In this document: piece after piece, positions 11,698-19,012 of the stretch
Layout of the letters: every line of letters starts with the position of its first letter
How positions within the stretch are numbered: position 1 is the first letter of the stretch
Assembly (NCBI GenBank): GCA_021373015.1
Contig: JAJFTJ010000008.1
Span: forward strand, 1-45,139
Direction of reading: 5' to 3'
Source: Nitrospiraceae bacterium
GTDB lineage: Bacteria; Nitrospirota; Thermodesulfovibrionia; Thermodesulfovibrionales; UBA1546
DNA length: 45,139 bases
Program-made: the position numbers and the translations under genes
The notes under the pieces: generated by a model
What the model saw: the letters and a program-made list of their open reading frames with translations, nothing else
The model's database searches: none
What the model was told of the DNA's origin: nothing

Positions 11698-12156
11698 ATG
11701 AAGTTTATAGCTGATTCAATGCTGGGCCGTCTTGCAAAATGGCTGAGGCTTATAGGCTTTGATGTATTTTACTTCTCTGACATTGATGACAATACTCTGC
11801 TAAGAATTTCAAAACAAGAAAACAGGATAATTCTCACAAGAGACACACATTTTTTAAAAAGAAGGAACTTTAGCAATTATCTTTTTATCAAATCTAACAA
11901 CACAAAAGATCAGTTTTCAGAGGTGCTTAATGTTTACGGATTTGCAGATTTGGGGTCCTCAAGATGTGTCAAGTGCAATGGAATTCTAATTGTAGTTAAT
12001 GATAAAGACAGCATAAGAGCAGAAATCCCTGAGCACATATATGTTGAGTGCAATAAATTTCAGAGATGCGATATTTGCAGCAGTATATACTGGGAAGGCT
12101 CGCATATCAAGAGGTTCAGGGAAACAGCGCTGAGCCTTATTAAAAAAAATAAGTAA
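11698..12156 (+). CDS. Mut7-C RNase domain protein (PIN-like)
   Basis: This 152-residue protein resembles the stand-alone Mut7-C family. The N-terminal part (KFIADSMLGRLAKWLRLIGFDV) and the RIILTRDTHFLKRR segment carry PIN-like acidic residues (D6, D30-D31, D49), consistent with a nuclease fold. The C-terminal half has two cysteine pairs (CVKCNG and CDICSSIYWEGSH), forming a probable zinc ribbon. Substrate is unknown. No Shine-Dalgarno is visible before the ATG, and the gene lies just after the rpoC terminator, so it must have its own promoter. It converges with rho, leaving 7 bases between stops. Confidence 0.85.
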   Translation: MKFIADSMLGRLAKWLRLIGFDVFYFSDIDDNTLLRISKQENRIILTRDTHFLKRRNFSNYLFIKSNNTKDQFSEVLNVYGFADLGSSRCVKCNGILIVVNDKDSIRAEIPEHIYVECNKFQRCDICSSIYWEGSHIKRFRETALSLIKKNK

Positions 12157-12163
12157 CCGGAGA

Positions 12164-13426
12164 CTAAGTATTCATCAGGTCAAGAAAGTCCTTATTGCTC
12201 TTTGTGCCTGTGAGCTTGCCAAGCAAAAATTCCATGCTCTCAACAGTGCTGAGAGGATTAAGAACTTTTCTTAGAATCCACATTTTGTTAAGAACATCCT
12301 TATCAACAAGAAGTTCTTCTTTTCTTGTGCCGGATGCATTGATGTCAATCGTCGGGAATATTCTCTTCTCAACAAGTTTTCTGTCAAGGTGAAGTTCCAT
12401 ATTTCCTGTGCCTTTGAATTCTTCAAATATAACGTCATCCATTCTGCTTCCTGTGTCGACAAGCGCAGTTGCGAGTATGGTTATACTTCCGCCGTTTTCT
12501 ATGTTTCTTGCAGCTCCAAAAAATCTTTTTGGCTTTTGTAGCGCATTTGAATCAAGTCCTCCTGATAATACTTTTCCGCTTGTAGGCATGATAGCATTAT
12601 GAGCCCTTGCCAGTCTTGTTATGCTGTCGAGAAGAACAACCACATCTCTCTTGCTCTCTACAAGTCGCTTTGCCCTTTCAATAACCATCTCAGATACCTG
12701 ACAATGCCTCTGTGGCGGCTCATCAAATGTTGAGCTGATTATCTCTGCTCCCGGAACCTGCCTTTTCCAGTCTGTAACTTCCTCAGGACGCTCATCTATA
12801 AGTAAAATTATAAGATGTATTTCACGATGGTTTTTCTTTATGCCCTTTGCAATTGACTGCAGGAGCATTGTTTTGCCGGTTCTGGGTGCGGCAACGATCA
12901 TGCCTCTTTGGCCTTTGCCGACAGGAGTTATAAATTCCATAACCCTTGTAGAATAATCATTAGCATCATATTCCAGTTTTATCCTTTCAGTTGGATAATA
13001 AGGGATGAGATTATCAAACAGCGTTCTGTTAATGCTGTCTTCTGGAGATTCATGATTAACGGCCTCAACTTTTAACAGAGCAAAATATCTTTCGCTCTCT
13101 TTAGGGGGTCTTATCTGCCCGGAGACAAGATCTCCTGTTCTTAGATTAAATCGCCTGATCTGGGACGGAGATACATATATATCATCAGGACCGGGAAGAT
13201 AACTGTAGTCAGAAGACCTGAGAAACCCGAATCCATCAGGCAGTATCTCAAGCACGCCTTCTCCGAATACATTTCCTGTTTTTTCTGTTTGTGCCTGAAG
13301 TATTGCAAAAATTAGATCCTGCTTTCTCAACCCTGTTGCGCCTTCGACATTAAGTCCTTTTGCTACAGTAGTAAGCTCATCAATGGTTTTGTCCTTTAGT
13401 TCTGATATTGAAATATTGTTGTCCAT
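12164..13426 (-). CDS. rho: Transcription termination factor Rho
   Basis: This 420-residue protein has the Rho order of domains. A Rho N-terminal helical domain (about 1-45) is followed by an RNA-binding cold-shock-like domain ([15 protein letters not shown]) and an ATPase with a Walker A loop reading APRTGKT (compare the usual PPKAGKT) and a Walker [17 protein letters not shown]. It is a hexameric RNA translocase that ends transcription with NusG. An AGGAGTGTAGG stretch precedes the ATG. It is transcribed alone on the minus strand. Confidence 0.98.
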   Translation of the reverse strand: MDNNISISELKDKTIDELTTVAKGLNVEGATGLRKQDLIFAILQAQTEKTGNVFGEGVLEILPDGFGFLRSSDYSYLPGPDDIYVSPSQIRRFNLRTGDLVSGQIRPPKESERYFALLKVEAVNHESPEDSINRTLFDNLIPYYPTERIKLEYDANDYSTRVMEFITPVGKGQRGMIVAAPRTGKTMLLQSIAKGIKKNHREIHLIILLIDERPEEVTDWKRQVPGAEIISSTFDEPPQRHCQVSEMVIERAKRLVESKRDVVVLLDSITRLARAHNAIMPTSGKVLSGGLDSNALQKPKRFFGAARNIENGGSITILATALVDTGSRMDDVIFEEFKGTGNMELHLDRKLVEKRIFPTIDINASGTRKEELLVDKDVLNKMWILRKVLNPLSTVESMEFLLGKLTGTKSNKDFLDLMNT

Positions 13427-13450
13427 CCTACACTCCTAATATGGGATTTA

Positions 13451-13506
13451 TTGCGGTTTTTATTATTTTTATTACCCGGTAGGTCATTACCGACTTTGCG
13501 GTTTTT
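13451..13506. repeat. 11-bp direct repeat flanking a small hairpin upstream of rho
   Basis: TTGCGGTTTTT occurs at 13451-13461 and again at 13496-13506. Between them lies a short inverted repeat (13477-13481 CGGTA with 13488-13492 TACCG). The element sits in the 183-base gap between the divergent rho and queF genes, so it may belong to the rho leader. Function is unknown; the repeats are read directly from the sequence. Confidence 0.5.
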
Positions 13507-13593
13507 TGACTCTATCCTGGGAAGGTTTAATCAGTAAGAGATTGATCGATGCTAAATCTTACAAAAACAAAGTTGCTTTTGTCAATAGCTGCA

Positions 13594-13602
13594 TGTTAAA
13601 TT
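13594..13602 (+). promoter_or_regulatory. Extended -10 promoter candidate for queF
   Basis: TGT followed by TAAATT (4 of 6 matches to TATAAT) ends 7 bases before the queF ATG at 13610, where no Shine-Dalgarno is seen. Initiation about 7 bases after the -10 box would give an almost leaderless mRNA. This is the weakest member of a set of similar sites in the window. No preQ1 riboswitch is recognisable upstream. Confidence 0.35.
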
Positions 13603-13609
13603 TCTCTGT

Positions 13610-13981
13610 ATGCGATACGGGGAAAAAGCTGTCACGAAAGCAAAACTGGAAACATGGGCCAATCCAACTCCTGAGAGGGATTACGAGATAAACATAAATT
13701 TTCCTGAATTCACCTGTCTCTGCCCGCGCTCAGGATATCCTGATTTTGCAAATATAAAAATCATATATATTCCTAATAAAAAAATTCTAGAATTAAAAGC
13801 CCTGAAACTATACCTCAATTCATACAGAGACACTCACATATCGCATGAAGAAGTTACAAACAAGATTTATTCTGAGATTGAAAACAGACTTAACCCGAGA
13901 TTTCTCGAAGTAATAGGTGATTTCAATCCGCGCGGAAATGTTAAAACAGTGATAAGAGTCTGTTCTAAAGAAGACGACTAA
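13610..13981 (+). CDS. queF: NADPH-dependent 7-cyano-7-deazaguanine reductase
   Basis: QueF reduces preQ0 to preQ1 in queuosine tRNA modification. This 123-residue protein is the short unimodular type. The motif [14 protein letters not shown] holds the catalytic cysteine (C38, the position equivalent to Bacillus C55) and the proton-donor aspartate (D45). The C-terminal FNPRGNVKT segment is typical. The start at 13610 gives [16 protein letters not shown], matching the family N-terminus. An AGGAGG-preceded small gene follows 21 bases later. Confidence 0.95.
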   Translation: MRYGEKAVTKAKLETWANPTPERDYEININFPEFTCLCPRSGYPDFANIKIIYIPNKKILELKALKLYLNSYRDTHISHEEVTNKIYSEIENRLNPRFLEVIGDFNPRGNVKTVIRVCSKEDD

Positions 13982-14002
13982 TAAATCACAGGAGGCTTGA
14001 TT

Positions 14003-14152
14003 ATGGGGAATAAACGCAAGACTGAAGGCAATCAGAGATCAGGAGATGACCGCAGGAAATCCAATGACCCAAGCTACAAGGGACCTGAACGCAGGGTCGG
14101 CAAAGAAAGAAGATCTGGGAAAGACCGCAGGAAATCTTTTTGGACTATTTAA
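14003..14152 (+). CDS. Small basic protein with repeated RSG-DRRK motifs
   Basis: This 49-residue frame runs from ATG 14003 to TAA 14152, with a perfect AGGAGG 7 bases upstream. The product is highly charged and carries the repeat unit RSG(x)DRRKS at residues 12-20, then RVGKERRSGKDRRKS at residues 31-45, ending SFWTI. The repeat is also visible as DNA: 14 bases are identical at 14048-14061 and 14123-14136. Similar (E/D)RRSGxDRR stretches occur as linkers or tails in signalling proteins of anaerobic bacteria. I do not know a function. It follows queF by 21 bases and may be co-transcribed. Confidence 0.7.
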   Translation: MGNKRKTEGNQRSGDDRRKSNDPSYKGPERRVGKERRSGKDRRKSFWTI

Positions 14153-14187
14153 TAAACCGTTAAATATATTTCTCGACTACAGACTGT

Positions 14188-14808
14188 TTAGAGGTTTCTT
14201 TTTGCTCTTTCAATAAACATCTTCATCTTCTTATGATCTTTTCTGCCTTTTTCTGCCTCGACTCCGCTGCTCACATCCACAGCATAAGGTTGCACATAAT
14301 TCACAGCCTCTGAAATGTTTTCAGGATTCAGACCGCCTGCAAGGATGATCCTGCCGAATTTTTTTGCCTCTAAAGCAATATCCCAGTTAAATATCTTTCC
14401 TGTTCCGCCAAATTTTGCAGAAGAGTAGGTGTCAAGTAAAATGGCAGAGACCTTGTCTTTATATTTTGTTATCAGTTCAAGGTTTGAAATTGATTCTATT
14501 CGTATGGCTTTTATTATCTTGCAGCCTTTTATATTGCATGCTGACGAAGTTTCATTGCCGTGCAGCTGTATCGCGTTTAAGCCTGCAAGCTTAGAAATTG
14601 TTTCCATTTTGTCTCTGCCTTCATTAACAAACAGTCCAACAGTTGTGATAAAAGGAGGGAGTTTTTTTATTATTTTCTTTGCATTCGACGGAGTTATACA
14701 TCTCGGGCTTTTTTTGAAAAAAACAAATCCAAGCGCATCAGCTCCAAAGTCCACTGCTGCAAGGGCATCATCAAGATTGGTTATACCGCAAATCTTAACC
14801 CTGACCAT
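14188..14808 (-). CDS. trpF: Phosphoribosylanthranilate isomerase
   Basis: TrpF catalyses the Amadori rearrangement in tryptophan synthesis. The protein begins MVRVKICGIT, with the catalytic cysteine C7, and has the general-acid aspartate in LLDTYSS. The phosphate-binding segments ILAGGLNPENI and VDVSSGVE are also present. The frame continues 34 codons further upstream, but the family N-terminus and a promoter 8 bases before the ATG place the start at 14808, giving 206 residues. No other trp gene is in the window. It diverges from hisG. Confidence 0.95.
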   Translation of the reverse strand: MVRVKICGITNLDDALAAVDFGADALGFVFFKKSPRCITPSNAKKIIKKLPPFITTVGLFVNEGRDKMETISKLAGLNAIQLHGNETSSACNIKGCKIIKAIRIESISNLELITKYKDKVSAILLDTYSSAKFGGTGKIFNWDIALEAKKFGRIILAGGLNPENISEAVNYVQPYAVDVSSGVEAEKGRKDHKKMKMFIERAKRNL

Positions 14809-14815
14809 AATGCAG

Positions 14816-14824
14816 ATTATAGCA
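14816..14824 (-). promoter_or_regulatory. Extended -10 promoter of trpF, probably leaderless
   Basis: On the minus strand TGC is followed by a perfect TATAAT (14821 down to 14816). Only 7 bases separate it from the trpF ATG at 14808, and there is no Shine-Dalgarno. Transcription starting at the usual distance would begin at or next to the A of the start codon. No good -35 is seen, as is common for TGn-type promoters. Confidence 0.6.
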
Positions 14825-14843
14825 CAAGAGCTGTTTCCTGAAT

Positions 14844-14873
14844 TTGAATAATTACCATGGTGTTGTGTATTAT
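14844..14873 (+). promoter_or_regulatory. Promoter candidate for hisG
   Basis: A -35-like TTGAAT (14844-14849) and a -10-like TATTAT (14868-14873) are separated by 18 bases. Transcription would start near 14880, leaving a leader of about 29 bases that contains the GAGAGGG ribosome binding site of hisG. It overlaps the upstream region of the divergent trpF. Confidence 0.5.
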
Positions 14874-14908
14874 ATGTTTTAAATAAATGAATTGAGAGGG
14901 AAAATGTC

Positions 14909-15784
14909 ATGAGTAAAATTTTAAAACTCGGTCTTCCAAAGGGAAGCCTTCAAGAATCAACATTAAAACTGTTCAAAAAGGCTGGATATAGCATCTCAGT
15001 CTCATCGCGTTCTTATTATCCGAGTGTTGATGACATTGAGATTGAGGCAATGCTCATAAGGGCGCAGGAAATGTCAAAGTATGTTCAAGACGGGATACTT
15101 GACTGCGGACTTACAGGCAAGGACTGGATAATGGAGCAGAATGCCGATGTGCATGAAATCGTTGAGCTGAATTATGCAAAGGAAGGGTTGAGGCCTGTAA
15201 AATGGGTTATTGCTGTTCCTAATGATTCCAAGATAAAGAAACTGAAAGACCTGAACAACAAGAGGATTTCAACAGAACTGGTAGGTTTCACAAAGAGATA
15301 TCTTAAATCAAAAGGAATAAAAGCATCTGTTGATTTTTCATGGGGCGCAACAGAGGTTAAGCCTCCGCACCTTTGTGATGCGATAGTCGAACTAACAGAA
15401 ACAGGTTCTTCTCTCAGGGCAAATAATCTTAGGATTGTAGAGACTATTCTTCAATCCAGCACAAGGTTCATTGCCAATAAAAAGGCATGGCAGGATTCTT
15501 GGAAAAAACAGAAGATGAATAATATTGCGATGCTTTTAAAAGGCGCTCTCACTGCTGAGGAGAGAGTAGGGCTAAAGATGAATGTATCTGAAAGATCATT
15601 CAAGCGCGTGATGAGTCTTCTTTCATCAATGCACTCTCCAACGATCTCACAGTTGACTGATAAGGGATGGTATGCGCTTGAGGTTATCATTGACGAGAAG
15701 ACTGTGCGTGATATTATTCCCAAGCTCAAGATGGCAGGAGCAGAAGCTATAGTGGAGTATCAGTTGAATAAGGTGATTCCGTAG
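14909..15784 (+). CDS. hisG: ATP phosphoribosyltransferase (long form)
   Basis: HisG joins ATP and PRPP in the first step of histidine synthesis. The 291-residue length and the C-terminal domain (from about residue 210, with [15 protein letters not shown]-like features and AGAEAIVEY) mark the long form with its own histidine-feedback domain, so no HisZ is needed. The core [11 protein letters not shown] and [18 protein letters not shown] segments are typical. A GAGAGGG site precedes the ATG. The other his genes, hisC and hisB, lie 2.2 kb downstream, beyond a block of foreign-looking genes. Confidence 0.97.
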   Translation: MSKILKLGLPKGSLQESTLKLFKKAGYSISVSSRSYYPSVDDIEIEAMLIRAQEMSKYVQDGILDCGLTGKDWIMEQNADVHEIVELNYAKEGLRPVKWVIAVPNDSKIKKLKDLNNKRISTELVGFTKRYLKSKGIKASVDFSWGATEVKPPHLCDAIVELTETGSSLRANNLRIVETILQSSTRFIANKKAWQDSWKKQKMNNIAMLLKGALTAEERVGLKMNVSERSFKRVMSLLSSMHSPTISQLTDKGWYALEVIIDEKTVRDIIPKLKMAGAEAIVEYQLNKVIP

Positions 15785-15842
15785 AGTGGATGATGAGGAC
15801 TAAGACTTTTTTTTGAATCTACCTTCACCCCAGATGTTTGTA

Positions 15843-15901
15843 TTGGAACGCCGCCATGAGGAACGCGGGTCTCAGCGTTTCTCTCGACGGCGTGGTTAAG
15901 A
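15843..15901 (-). repeat. attC-like site 3 (after the 15903-16610 gene)
   Basis: On the minus strand the 59-base site begins with R'' CTTAAC (15896-15901) two bases after the TGA stop of the preceding gene. It ends with GTTCCAA (15849 down to 15843). The inner arms ACGCCGTCGAGAGAAACGC and GCGTTCCTCATGGCGGCGT pair imperfectly, leaving unpaired bases as in attC hairpins. The AAC...GTT pair required in attC is kept, but the R' core departs from GTTRRRY, as expected for an old or terminal site. Confidence 0.55.
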
Positions 15902-15902
15902 C

Positions 15903-16610
15903 TCATGGTCGTTTTGATATTCTGTAAACTTCCGCGAGTAAAACATCTATATCATTAGAAAAGTCAACTTGATTCATTGTAGGAACAGATTCGCTTTTTC
16001 TAACCGGTGTATGTAAATGTTGGTCTGCAATTGTTCTACTAGAAGAATTCAATTTCCCCATGCTTTCCTTAAATGACTTCGTTCCTTGATAGTTATTAAC
16101 GACCTCATTGAAGGTTCTGCAGTCAAAAATAGGAGGGACATGATCTATAAGAGTTCGAGTAAGCAAAATGATAGAAAGAACGCTGTTATTCAAATAGGCA
16201 GCGTTTAGCTCTTCGCACAGCTTCAGCAGTTTACACAAATCGTATTTGTCAGATGCAACTCCCCGCAGCTCTTTTATTCTCTCTGGATGGATGTATTCCT
16301 TTGATGATGTTGCTATCTTAATTCCCTGGGGCTGATCAGTCGTGTCCAATTCGTGCTTTAGCTGCTCGATAGCTTGGAGCAGTGTCGTTCTCATCCGATT
16401 AGCCAGAGGCTCAGCAGTCTGAGAAGACAGGTTGGTATGAATCATATTCAAATCGACACGAAATCGATCTTGATATGCAACGTTAAATGACAGAAGCGGT
16501 TCAACTTTTGCAGCCCAGACCAGAAAATCATCTTTTGATTTAAACCTTCTTTGGTGGTTGACTTGTTCGTGCAACTGTTCTAGTTTTTTTAAAGTTTTGC
16601 GTTTATCCAT
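15903..16610 (-). CDS. Hypothetical protein, integron-cassette cargo B
   Basis: This 235-residue protein starts at ATG 16610. I do not recognise a named family. Residues about 1-110 are mostly helical and basic. A more conserved-looking core lies at about 130-235: LCEELNAAYLNNSVLSIILL, TRTLIDHVPPIF, an F-x-E-V segment, RTIADQHLHTP and a final DVLLAEVYRIS. There is no signal peptide and no membrane segment. It lies between two attC-like sites in the same orientation as its neighbour, so its acquisition as a cassette is likely. A defence or stress role is possible from context only. Confidence 0.75.
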   Translation of the reverse strand: MDKRKTLKKLEQLHEQVNHQRRFKSKDDFLVWAAKVEPLLSFNVAYQDRFRVDLNMIHTNLSSQTAEPLANRMRTTLLQAIEQLKHELDTTDQPQGIKIATSSKEYIHPERIKELRGVASDKYDLCKLLKLCEELNAAYLNNSVLSIILLTRTLIDHVPPIFDCRTFNEVVNNYQGTKSFKESMGKLNSSSRTIADQHLHTPVRKSESVPTMNQVDFSNDIDVLLAEVYRISKRP

Positions 16611-16625
16611 GTCTTATAGTCTCAC

Positions 16626-16681
16626 ACTTAATGCCGGGCTGAGCCCCGCGGGCTGCGATCGGCTCTAGCGACGGGTTAGCT
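16626..16681 (-). repeat. attC-like site 2 (after the 16676-17383 gene)
   Basis: On the minus strand the 56-base site begins with R'' AGCTAAC (16681 down to 16675), in which TAA is the stop codon of the preceding gene. Inner arms GAGCC and GGCTC pair across a GC-rich centre. The R' end reads ATTAAGT (16632 down to 16626), which is GTTRRRY with the first G changed to A. Its TTAAG matches the complement of the CTTAA in the next gene's own attC (site 3), the expected cassette bookkeeping. Confidence 0.6.
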
Positions 16682-17383
16682 TATTTTTAAATAGTCAAAA
16701 TAGTTACGACATTTACTTCTGTCAAAAAGAGGGCAAACAAGCACGCCAAGTAAAACCCGCCTCGTTAATTCATATTCAGATTTTCCGAAGGTCATAAAAT
16801 CCGTATCTGTTGGGTGCTCAACGCCATAGAGATGTATTTTATTACGCAACTTTCTTATTTTGCTTATCTCTTTGTATAAGTCATTTACGTTGCCAAGAAG
16901 CTTATGCGACTCGACTTTTTTAGCCAGTTGATCAAATGTCATATCAGCAATATTTAGATCTTCTGACTTAATAAAGATTTCTGTCTCGCACAGGAGCGCG
17001 CTGCCATTAATTTCATAGGGGTTACTTTTGAATTTGTTACATGATTTCCATTCTATCACATTTGCGTGCCCAGTACTGATAACAACGTAATGGAAAATAG
17101 ATTCAATCACAGCGGCAGAGTGGATTATGAATGATTTAATATTTTGAGTCCATAATACCGAACTCAGTTTGATGTCTTTTATTAGCCTATCAAGAAATTC
17201 GATATATTGTAAATTGTAAGCTATGTTCTTGCTAGTTGGATTTAAAACACTTGGGGGTAAGTGATGGCAAGGTACCAGGACAACACACAAGTGCTCTTCG
17301 AGTCTGCTTATTGGCGCAGGATACCAAGTAATTTTGTCATCTTTGTATGTCAGCTTATTTGAAGCCACTACCATCTCCAACAT
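16676..17383 (-). CDS. Hypothetical protein, integron-cassette cargo A
   Basis: Starting at ATG 17383 the protein has 235 residues (MLEMVVASNKLTYKDDK). A TTG at 17398 would add five residues. The family is not recognised. Around residues 80-100 is a helical segment (FIIHSAAVIESIFHYVVIS) and around 180-195 a segment reading ISKIRKLRNKIHLYG. This R-x6-H spacing recalls HEPN-type RNase motifs, but the match is weak. The TAA stop lies inside the R'' core of attC-like site 2, and the start is about 25 bases from the R' core of site 1. The gene therefore fills its cassette almost exactly. Confidence 0.75.
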   Translation of the reverse strand: MLEMVVASNKLTYKDDKITWYPAPISRLEEHLCVVLVPCHHLPPSVLNPTSKNIAYNLQYIEFLDRLIKDIKLSSVLWTQNIKSFIIHSAAVIESIFHYVVISTGHANVIEWKSCNKFKSNPYEINGSALLCETEIFIKSEDLNIADMTFDQLAKKVESHKLLGNVNDLYKEISKIRKLRNKIHLYGVEHPTDTDFMTFGKSEYELTRRVLLGVLVCPLFDRSKCRNYFDYLKIS

Positions 17384-17406
17384 TAAAATAATTATCAATA
17401 ATTTTT

Positions 17407-17464
17407 AGCTAACTACTGAATTATGCGGTAGCTATTCGCAATGTGCACGAATAATTCGTTAGGC
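17407..17464 (-). repeat. attC-like site 1 (after the DUF2283 gene)
   Basis: On the minus strand this 58-base site starts with R'' GCCTAAC (17464 down to 17458), a perfect RYYYAAC, whose TAA is the stop codon of the DUF2283 gene. It ends with R' GTTAGCT (17413 down to 17407), one base from GTTRRRY. Inner arms GAATTAT and ATAATTC pair, and an alternative hairpin ATTCG/CGAAT sits inside. This is the best of the three attC candidates. Confidence 0.7.
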
Positions 17465-17665
17465 GCTTGTTTTTTCCATTTGCAAGAAAGATACTTCTGA
17501 AATACCTGCCTTTTCCTTCGCATGCTCAATAGTCATGCTTACAAGATTGCCTTTTTCATCCATGTCAATGTAAAGGTTTTCTGATACTTCTTTTGTCTCA
17601 ACGACAGGCACATTTGCAAACTCAATCAATGCTGTATCCGTATCCGAGAAATACCTGATTTTCAT
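17459..17665 (-). CDS. DUF2283 family protein
   Basis: This 68-residue protein has the DUF2283 pattern: MKIRYFSDTDTALIEF, then ENLYIDMDEKGNLVSMTIEHAKE. The family consists of small proteins of unknown function, usually encoded beside a DUF4258 gene, a pairing often compared with toxin-antitoxin modules. Here the upstream DUF4258-like gene overlaps it by the ATGA sequence at 17662-17665, so translation is coupled. The TAA stop forms part of an attC-like core. Role as an antitoxin-like partner is inferred from pairing and size. Confidence 0.75.
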   Translation of the reverse strand: MKIRYFSDTDTALIEFANVPVVETKEVSENLYIDMDEKGNLVSMTIEHAKEKAGISEVSFLQMEKTSA

Positions 17666-17904
17666 TTTTCTTCCTCCTTAAAGTTTCTATCAAAGAAAAC
17701 ATTATGAACGGTCTCTCCATCCTCTAAAAGGATTACCCTTAAATACTTCCTTGCTTCTTCAATAAATCTCCATTTCCTTATTCTTCCATCGCTCTGCATT
17801 TCTGTTTTCACGGGTTTTCTGATGGTATCCAATATCCATTCTTCTTTAATAATTGCCCTGTCTGGTCGCTGCCTGATGAACAAAAAATATTGCGTACATT
17901 TCAT
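17662..17904 (-). CDS. DUF4258-like small protein (possible toxin partner)
   Basis: This 80-residue protein resembles DUF4258 proteins: RPDRAIIKEEWILDTIRKPVK, then RKWRFIEEARKYLRVILLEDG, ending VHNVFFDRNFK. Members are compact alpha/beta proteins often paired with DUF2283, as here with a 4-base ATGA overlap. A TTGACA lies on the minus strand at 17942-17947, but no good -10 box follows, so the promoter is uncertain. A toxin-like function is inference from size and pairing only. Confidence 0.65.
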   Translation of the reverse strand: MKCTQYFLFIRQRPDRAIIKEEWILDTIRKPVKTEMQSDGRIRKWRFIEEARKYLRVILLEDGETVHNVFFDRNFKEEEK

Positions 17905-17966
17905 GGATGTATCTTATCATCTTTTAGCTTTTTAATGCGTGTGTCAAGAAAAATGTACAGGACAGA

Positions 17967-17975
17967 TGTTATAAT
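17967..17975 (+). promoter_or_regulatory. Extended -10 promoter of hisC, probably leaderless
   Basis: TGT is followed by a perfect TATAAT (17970-17975), and 8 bases later comes the hisC ATG at 17984 with no Shine-Dalgarno. Transcription would start within a base or two of the start codon. This promoter lies just outside the cassette block and could supply hisCB independently of hisG. Confidence 0.6.
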
Positions 17976-17983
17976 TTCTCATC

Positions 17984-19012
17984 ATGAATATCAAAAAACT
18001 CGCCAACCCCAATGTGTTGTCTCTGAATGCATATATTGCAAAGGAAATTTCATGCAGGGTTAAGCTTGATGCAAACGAGAGCCCTTTCGGATTAAAAATT
18101 GACAGCTCTGTCTTAAAAATAAAAACCAACCGCTATCCTGACCCAGAGGCAAGGGAGCTGAAAAAAATCATTTCAAAAAATCTCGGAGTAAAGCCTGAGA
18201 ATCTGCTTATTGGAAATGGCTCTGACGAGCTTATCTATTATCTAATTACAACATTTGGTGGTCCTGTTTTATATCCTACGCCAACATTTTCAATGTATGG
18301 CATAATTTCTCAGGTGCTTGCTCAAAAAAATATCGCTGTTCCTCTTGATGAAGAGTTTGATCTTGATATAGATAAAATTTTATCAGTAATTAAAAAACAA
18401 AATCCAAGGCTGATTTTCCTGAGCACTCCGAATAATCCAACAGGCAATTGCTTTTCAGCAGACAGGATTTTAAAGATAATCGATGCTTCAAAAGGCATTG
18501 TTGTTATTGATGAAGCATATCAGCCTTTTGCAAGTGAAAAAGGTTTTCTGCCATTGCTTAAGGATTATAAGAACATGGTAATACTACGCACTGTGAGCAA
18601 AATAGGAATGGCAGGGTTGAGAGTAGGTTTTATGATAGCAGATTCTGAAATAATCTCGGTTATAAATAAAATCAGACTGCCTTTTAATGTGAACTCTTTT
18701 TCTCAGGCAATTGCAATACATGCTCTTAAAAATAAAAATAAATTAAATTTTTTTATAAAGGCGATTATTTCAGAAAGAGACAGACTCATGGATGAGCTGT
18801 CTAAGATTAGAAATATTAAGCCATATCCATCAGAGGCAAATTTTATATTATTTAAAACAAAGAATTCTGATAAAATCTATAATATTCTTTTGAAAAAAGG
18901 CATTCTTGTAAAGAATATGAAAGGCGTTGTTGATGGATGTCTGAGAGTGACAGTAGGGACAAAAGAGGAAAACGATATTTTTCTGAATGCACTTATAAAG
19001 GAGCTACGATGA
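17984..19012 (+). CDS. hisC: Histidinol-phosphate aminotransferase
   Basis: HisC is a PLP enzyme converting imidazole-acetol phosphate and glutamate to histidinol phosphate. The 342-residue protein has the N-terminal LDANESPFG, the STPNNPTGN and VIDEAYQPFA segments, and the PLP-binding lysine in RTVSKIGMAGLRVGF. The last bases overlap the hisB start (ATGA at 19009-19012), so the two are translationally coupled. Confidence 0.97.
   Translation: MNIKKLANPNVLSLNAYIAKEISCRVKLDANESPFGLKIDSSVLKIKTNRYPDPEARELKKIISKNLGVKPENLLIGNGSDELIYYLITTFGGPVLYPTPTFSMYGIISQVLAQKNIAVPLDEEFDLDIDKILSVIKKQNPRLIFLSTPNNPTGNCFSADRILKIIDASKGIVVIDEAYQPFASEKGFLPLLKDYKNMVILRTVSKIGMAGLRVGFMIADSEIISVINKIRLPFNVNSFSQAIAIHALKNKNKLNFFIKAIISERDRLMDELSKIRNIKPYPSEANFILFKTKNSDKIYNILLKKGILVKNMKGVVDGCLRVTVGTKEENDIFLNALIKELR

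Larger units (their letters stand above)
15843..17464 (-). mobile_element. Integron cassette cluster without integrase (CALIN-like)
   Basis: Three imperfect palindromes of 56-59 bases with attC features separate minus-strand genes of unknown function: 17407-17464, 16626-16681 and 15843-15901. Two genes end with their TAA stop inside the R'' core, a hallmark of gene cassettes. The middle cassette starts with TTAGCT and its own attC begins AGCTAAC, exactly the complementarity expected because a cassette's two half-cores came from one circular attC. The block splits hisG from hisC-hisB. No integrase, attI or transposase is seen. The boundary on the hisC side is unclear; the 17459-17904 gene pair may be part of it. 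Confidence 0.65.

Noticed and set aside
13507-13609. preQ1 riboswitch before queF
   Set aside because: No conserved preQ1-I or preQ1-II core is recognisable; only a weak A/T-rich hairpin is present.
17905-17983. A fourth attC or an attI site before the DUF4258-like gene
   Set aside because: The expected GTTAGGC core, or any stable palindrome with AAC...GTT, is not found there.
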